Shown here in pieces: positions 57,771 through 64,000 of a DNA stretch of 64,000 nucleotides. Position 1 is the first letter of the stretch. Each line of letters opens with the position of its first letter. A program made the translations under genes and the position numbers. This DNA comes from Oxytricha trifallax (taxonomy: Eukaryota; Ciliophora; Spirotrichea; Sporadotrichida; Oxytrichidae), in contig ARYC01001317.1 in NCBI GenBank assembly GCA_000711775.1, forward strand, positions 1 to 64,000, written 5' to 3'. The notes beneath the pieces were generated by a model. The model saw only the letters and a program-made list of their open reading frames with translations. It was not told the DNA's origin and ran no database searches.

Positions 57771-60351
57771 CCTAGTACTAGCACTAAGGATTTGGGATTC
57801 CATGTAAAGAGCTTAAACTATCTTATCATGTTCCAAAGTTAGTTCGCAAATTAAATTGCTTTTTATTTCAATGCTCTAAAAATATAAACTTAATAGATTT
57901 GCTTTCTGAAAGTTACATATTGATTAAAATGATAATTTAATAATTTTATAATATGTCTAAATCAGCAAATAAATTATATATTATGCAAAGAGTTAATCAA
58001 AAATGTATTGATATAATTTGAACATATAATTCAAAATGTTATTTAAAAACGTTAGAAATATTTAAAAGGTAATTTTTTTCTGTTATTAATATTTGTATAG
58101 CATGAGATCAATAAATATAGTTTGGTTAAAAGTATTCACAAATTCAGTTATTCATCAAATAAAATCGATATAAAAATGAAATCGAGTATTACTTGTCTAT
58201 ATATTTTATATAAAACGAGGGTATAGCATTTTCCTGATCACTTGGAAGACTTTCTCCATTCTATGTAACTTGGAAAGTAAGGAGTTTTGAGTTTGTATTT
58301 TATTACAGTGCTGTAAATATATGAAGAGCTCATCACTTATTTTTCAGATAATTAAGACCTTTCTTTCCAAAGTGAACTCCTTCATTTTTATATTACAACT
58401 ATTCATTGATGTTTGAAAAGTGTAAATTACTCTAATAAGAAACTAATGACAATAAATAGAGTGAAAAATAGATGACTATAAGAATAATAAAAACGATTAA
58501 AACATAACTTTTCACTAGAAGTAAAAAATGGAAATTTGATAACAGTTAAATTGTTTACAAACTCCTTCACTTTTATCTCAATTTTTTCATACTAAAGTTC
58601 CTTAGTCTTTTATTGAGGTTCTACTATGAAATGTCTGTCCTGTTGCCTCTACTGCTCTTACCTAGTTTGGGCTTCTGTAAAAAAAATTAAGATATATTAG
58701 TTGCAACTTACATTCTTTTTAAGTGCATAAAGGCTCTACTTTCGTGATCATATATAAGTTTCCATTTTCTTATAATTAATTTCTATTTAATTTATAAATT
58801 CTCGATTAATTTATATAAATCATCTTAAAGATATTTTATGAAGAGTCATTTAGATTCCTATTAAAAATCCATATACATTGAAGAAGTAAATATAATATTT
58901 TTACTTCAAAGGTTAAAATAATATTTTTTTAGGAATGCATTCGACTCGAGAATTAGTTAATCAATTCCACAATCTTCTAAAAGAAAAATTAGTCATTTAA
59001 ATTACATTTTAAAAATCTCCTAATCTTATCAGAATATCGAATTTCATCTATTAACATTTTATTAGTGACTGCTACCTGCATCTTTGCTTTTAATGTAAAT
59101 TGTATCTATTTTATGCCATTTTTTAAATCCATAGATCTTGTCAATTGATAAAATGTCTTAGAAATTCTCCCCGATGCTCAAAGGATCATAGTATTTTATA
59201 TCTTCCCATCATATTCTTAATAAGACTGGTATTGAAAATAGGAGAAGGATATTTTATTAATGAAAATGGTATTGGTGGAATGATCCTCAACTTACTGCTT
59301 TAAGCATAAAAAAGGAGGTGAGAATCCTCTTCTAGTTGTTTTTTCGAGACTCATAATCTTCATAGTGAGAAAGGAATTCTTATATTATAATCTCTCATAA
59401 TTCTTGTAGAAAAATCTTAAGATTTGACAAAAGTTTCACTCAATAATATTTTTGTAATTTTTTAATTATATTATAATTCAAGACATCAAATTTACTTATT
59501 ATTAATTAAGTAGAGTTTAAAAACAATTTTTAATAATATTTTATAAATTTGAGAATAGCTCAAGCTTTCAATATTTTTTAAGTTAGTTATATACAGGTAT
59601 CGGAGTAAAAGGGATAATGTTAGCTTTAAAATAGACATATTTTTTATTGTTCTTTCAGAATAAATATATAATTTTAATGGGGCATAATTGAATTAATCTG
59701 GGCAAGATGCTAAAGTCGATATATTTTTTGCAAAAATGGTTTCTTATTAAGTAATTGATTGTTCTTTATCTATTTATCACCTAAAATTAATTATAATAAT
59801 ATTGAAAATATGATTCCTCAAATAACTTACTGCCTCAGATTATTTAGTGCATCAATAAGTGTATCCCTCAATTATATCTAAAAGAGTAAGTAGGTAAATT
59901 TATAGATAAATGAATAGAAACTACATTTCTCCGATGCTTCAATAATAAGTCAAATTTAATCTGTAAGTGTGTGTATTTTAATTTTGACCTATTCCGGATG
60001 TAATAAAGGAATTTATTAGTTTAAGGTTAAATATCCATACTATTCATCAAACTAATCTATATTTTTATAAATTTATAAGTCATAAAATAATAATTTTTAA
60101 GTGTAAAAGAGTAATTATTAATAATATAGTCAACTGCTAAAAGTAAATACCAAATAAATTTATCTAAATTGGGAACATTTTTTCATTCACTATCCACTTT
60201 TATCGTAGATTTTTGTATTTTACAATTAAATTTTTCTTCAAACTAACACTGTTTATCAAATAAATGACTGGTGTCACTCAAGAATAATTTTGGAATTCAA
60301 ATTTTTATTTAAACTTGGATTTAAGTACGTCAAAAGTGCCAGCTAATTTTC
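57771..60351. other. AT-rich region, nothing assignable
   Basis: No supportable frame or paired repeat. Confidence 0.5.
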
Positions 60352-61050
60352 TCAAGATTATATTAACAATTAATTTTCAGAGACCAATAAACCAAGCTTT
60401 TAAGCAAGTAAATCCCTTAATAAATACTCAGGCAGTACAGGAGGACTCAAATCTTTAAGGAAAGAATATTGAGTAATCTCAAATTAATTTTAACATATCA
60501 CTCTTTAATAATAAATCAAACCAGAAATCTAGTTGTGAAATATCTCAGAATGAAATGACGAGGCTGTCATGAAGACATAAATCTCTGTAAAATATTGATC
60601 AGCTTCAGTATCACCTCCACTCGTAATGACAATGTATGCACATAGTCGACTTTAAGGATGTGGTCTCAGAGTCTACAAGATTTAGCTCTGCTAAAGATCG
60701 CTAAAAATGAGCTTCTAGGTCTACCGCTCCTGAGAATTTAGTCTGTCCTTTCGCTGTTGTAGCTTCAGTCCCCATTGGAGGAGAAATATTTTATCTTTGG
60801 ATTCTCTAGTTCTAACCTTCATACTGCTCATTATCACATAGGAAGCAAAATCCACTCCAAGAATCTCATCTATGGCAAGAAACCGTTAATGTACAGTCTC
60901 TCAGAAGGACATAGGAACTGATAGTTTGAACCAAACCTAAATGCCCTTTATACAATGGACTCTGCCCCTCCGTACCCACAGAAGGCCTGAGTATGATAAA
61001 AAGCTATATTAGAAAGCCGTCAGACACGGACCCTTTCTGTCACCAATCTG
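60352..61050 (-). other. Coding island, unrecognised (candidate macronuclear-destined segment or unknown element)
   Basis: One minus-strand frame is open from about 61050 to TGA 60352-60354 except for a TGA at 60901-60903; the last 182 codons are unbroken and include VITSGGDTEADQYFTEIYVF and DLSPPVLPEYLLRDLLAQK. Base composition is clearly less AT-rich than the flanks. A second frame on the same strand (with SPPMGTEATTAKG) is also open for about 90 codons, so I cannot be sure which is translated. No family is recognised. Confidence 0.45.
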
Positions 61051-63216
61051 AAAATATCTTCATAAATTAATAATTACTCAAATTCTAATTATTGTAAAAA
61101 TAGAAATTTTTCAGAATTTATTTTCAAATTTTATCTTTAAAATTTATCAAATAGTGGTAGTTTATTTTCTTCCTTTCTAAACTTTAAAAAAATAACTTTT
61201 GTGTTTATATTATAAACTGTATCTGTTATTAATGCTAATATCGAATAGATGAAGAGGTTTACATTTGAAGAAAATGAAAAAGTTAGAAATGATTAAAAGA
61301 CTTGGAAGATTACTTAAATACTAAAGTATGAAAAATCATATTTTCTTAATGATAAAATACTTCATTTGTAATTGAAAAAATAGATATATAAATAAAATTA
61401 TTAATCAAATCTAATAGGAATATTTAAATGATCCATGTAAAGTCTTTTAGAAAAACAAAAAACTTATGTAAAAATTTGCTTAATACACCATTAAAGTGCA
61501 TCTGTCTATTGATAATTTCAATAAAGTCATTGTCTTTTTTTAACATTTATGTTTTTAAATTATTCACGTTTAAATTTCATATTATCATATCCAGGCACCA
61601 CCATTATTAAAGAATTTTATTCACAAAGATATTTTTACTGATTTATTTGCGTACTTGAAAATTTTAAAACTGTGATTATTATAATCTTTGATCTCTCTCC
61701 TATAGCCATATTATCAAGATACAATAAAAGCAAAGAATTAAAGATAAAGCCGTCATTTTTATGTGATTTTAGCAAGAAAAAAGGCTGAATAGATGATGGT
61801 AGTATCGAGTTATTAAGAAATAATGGAGAAATGATAATAAATTGATACAAATTATAGGTGTCGAGACTAAATTTTAGTGTTAAACATTTGGCTATTACTT
61901 ACTTTTGATTTTTTATTAAAATCATCTTATTTATCTATTTAAATGATACTTAGAACTCAAATTTCAATAAATTTGATTTTAGATCCTGCAATTTTATTTT
62001 AACTTTTCTTATTGCTATATTTTTTAATTTAAAAACGAAGATAATTTGATTTTGAGCTCTATCCTATTTTTTTGAATGCTTTTCCATGGAAAAGCATTCA
62101 ACTATTTCTAAGCGCTCTAAATATTGATTATTATAAAAATATCATTGCCTTAGAATTTAAATTCAAAAGCTATCTAAAATGAATAGATTTTAAAATTCTA
62201 ATTTAATATATTTTTTCTAAATCAAATATAATCCTAAAATAATTTTGCTGTTTCTTTAAAAAATTTAAGTGTATATATCCTTATAAGCCATTTCAGAACG
62301 AATATATCAATTAAGATCATTTTATTTAAAAATAAATTTATATTGGCTTTAATTAAATTTAATCAGACTCAAATAATATTTACACACATGATTGGTTTAT
62401 GATATAACAATTTTTACTTATTAAATAAAATGTTGTTATTTTTGTTTTTAAAAATTAAAAGCTAAAAAATCCAATTAAAATTCTAATTTAACTTAATTTA
62501 TCTTAAATATTTATACTTATTCTTAAATGGTTGAAAATTTTTATTTATTTTTTGGCATTAATTTTATATTTATAATTTAATTAATTATCTCTAATAATTT
62601 GATAAAAATGAAATTTAAATATAATAATCAATATTTTAGCGAATGTGATTCGTTTTTCCATAATTATCAATGAATTCTAATTAATTCACTTTAAAATTAA
62701 ATTATCATTTTATTTAATAATTTTACATACATTTATTTAAATGGCATTCTTCCCATCACAGATATATAGATGTTTATAATTTGCGTGTTTAATATATTAA
62801 TAAAATTTATTTTAAATATTGCTCTAAACTCTGTTGTTTTTTCTTAGCTAATTAATCTTGAAAGTGAACTCAATCTTTCAAAGAATTGTTTTAAGCATTT
62901 TGGTTTATTTTTAGTTTATTCGTTTAAAAAGTTTACTTAAAAGCTAATGTTTTTTATTCATTAAATTGATGCTAAATTAAAAATATTGCTATTTTGTGTT
63001 GAAATAAATGAATTACTTGAATTGTTACATTTTATCTAATAACTAAATTTTTTTATTGATATTATTATACTAATAATAATCATATTTTAAGGTCTATTTA
63101 CAAATTATAGTTATAAAATTATTATGCTATTTACTATAAAGATGTTGAAATAAAGTGAAAGGAAATTTGAAATACTTACTTTTATTTATTAATTAATTAC
63201 ACTTAATAGGCATTAC
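61051..63216. other. AT-rich region
   Basis: Only a short frame at about 61250-61431 (60 codons, starts MKRFTFEENEKVRND) and the palindrome at 62072-62101 stand out. Neither supports a gene. Confidence 0.5.
62072..62101. repeat. Perfect 30-bp palindrome
   Basis: TTGAATGCTTTTCCA followed directly by its inverse, no spacer, in AT-rich DNA. Confidence 0.95.
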
Positions 63217-63660
63217 TCATAGTTTATTAATCAGTTTAATTATTTTCAGGTAACAAGTTTTTGCTTCGGCAGATGCCACCCGAGGGTCATTGTCCTTCTT
63301 GATATTCTCTTATTCTAGCTTTATTTCTTATTCATAGCGCCGCTAAATCTCAGTGGCTTTAGTCTTAGAGATAATGCGTTTGATGTTATTAACTAGGGAT
63401 TAGGGGATGAAGGGGTTCTCATTAAACATCTTGATTGTGAAGCTGAAGAGCTATTCCTAGATTGAAAGTATAACCTTCTGGAATTTCTTCTCCACCCAGT
63501 CTGTGTTGAGGTCATCTCAAACAATAAGCGGCTCTTCTTAATTTTGTTGCCTTCCATCTGCAATTATCAATGTTTTAAAATGGGCCAGTTTCGCTCTTGA
63601 AACCTCAATCACAACCCAAGAATGGGCAGCTTATACTATCTCACTCTCTTCTTCTGGAGA
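63217..63660 (-). pseudogene. Element X coiled-coil gene fragment, cut by TBE-E
   Basis: Paralogue of 10038-10470: SPEEESEIVQAAHSWVV (other copy SPEEEKELVTAAYSWVV), DWVEKKFQKVILSIQEQ, NENPFIP, KRIISKTKATE, KKDN. One internal TGA near 63510; stop TGA 63217-63219. The 5' part is displaced beyond TBE-E, which inserted at ATT 63660-63662. Confidence 0.75.
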
Positions 63661-63662
63661 TT

Positions 63663-64000
63663 CAAAACCCCAAAACCCCTTAGTGAGGTTTATAAGTGCT
63701 TTGATTTGTAGGGTATAGTTGGGGTCTTATTGGGGTTAGTAGAGAAATTAGGCCAATTTGCAAAAGGAGAAATAGAAATTAGCGAAATCTAGGGTCTATT
63801 TATGATGAGAAATATTTAGATTTACTGCTTAAGCTGAGATATGGTACGAGTATTAATATAGACTAAGTCAAACCAGTAATGAATTATACAGCTATAGCAA
63901 AGCTCCTGTGCAAGAGTGCCTCAACAGTTAGGTATCATTGCTTGTTAGCAGTTTAGCATTATACTTCAGGCACATGAAGCATCCTGCAAGAAAATAAAAG
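63663..64000 (+). mobile_element. TBE: TBE-E: left end of a telomere-bearing element (truncated by window edge)
   Basis: Starts CAAAACCCCAAAACCCC directly after ATT (63660-63662), with the TTAGTGAGG subfamily end shared with TBE-C and TBE-D. Only the terminal repeat and the transposase start are inside. Confidence 0.95.
63765..64000 (+). pseudogene. TBE-E transposase, 5' part, start lost and TGA
   Basis: The codon aligned with the TBE-C start is AGG (63765-63767). The frame is then open (GSIYDEKYLDLLLKLRYGTS, YTAIAKLLCKSASTVRYHC) up to TGA 63975-63977, at the place where TBE-C and TBE-D also have TGA. A one-base deletion follows it. Confidence 0.85.

Noticed and set aside
61428..61850. Two short hydrophobic frames
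   Set aside because: Low-complexity AT-rich translations with no motif or conservation.

Overview
This window looks like micronuclear (germline) DNA of a hypotrich ciliate, most likely Oxytricha trifallax or a close stichotrich relative. Two things point there. First, long coding stretches open only if TAA and TAG read as glutamine and TGA is the sole stop. Second, four complete and two truncated copies of telomere-bearing element (TBE) transposons occur, with ends in C4A4-type repeats (CAAAACCCCAAAACCCC) and, where testable, a 3-bp ANT target duplication. Base composition is AT-rich and almost everything recognisable is transposon-derived. I found no convincing macronuclear-destined gene with flanking pointers.

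Layout. 1-1490: right end of a TBE (TBE-0). 2724-7333: a 4.6-kb Ginger-like DNA transposon (TG...CA ends, 6-bp duplication) coding for an OTU-protease plus gypsy-type integrase protein; its single reading frame is split by a 1.76-kb foldback element (4147-5908) of the same terminal type, and skipping the insert with one target copy gives an unbroken 752-codon frame. 7.4-9.95 kb: weak coding-like stretches and a repeat shared with 35.7 kb. 10.0-24.2 kb: a decayed large transposon ('element X'), minus-strand Tc1/mariner-type transposase plus chromodomain and other proteins, broken by TBE-A (13565-17726) and a 1.44-kb element with an 8-bp duplication (19942-21384). 24.9-30.2 kb: three minus-strand genes (one intact, one with two tiny introns) beside a second Tc1/mariner-type transposase of the same family, and a G-tract MITE. 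31300-35432: TBE-B, the best preserved TBE. 36.6-44.8 kb: a divergent TBE-like element with the same three genes in the same order but without C4A4 ends, split by TBE-C (40188-44291). 46-48 kb: fragment related to element X. 50.1-51.7 kb: TBE relic carrying a second G-tract MITE. 53259-57353: TBE-D. 57.4-63.2 kb: mostly AT-rich DNA with one coding island. 63217-63662: fragment of the element X coiled-coil gene interrupted by TBE-E, which runs off the window.

Each TBE codes for a DD34E transposase ('42 kDa'), a convergent '22 kDa' protein with two tiny introns, and a C2H2 zinc-finger/protein-kinase-like protein ('57 kDa'). Only the TBE-B transposase (349 aa) and the TBE-D 22-kDa gene (242 aa) are free of lesions by my reading; the rest carry frameshifts, TGA codons or lost catalytic or start residues. 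In Oxytricha, TBE transposases are known to take part in eliminating germline-limited DNA; nothing in this window tests that directly. All translations were done by eye, so individual frameshift positions are approximate.
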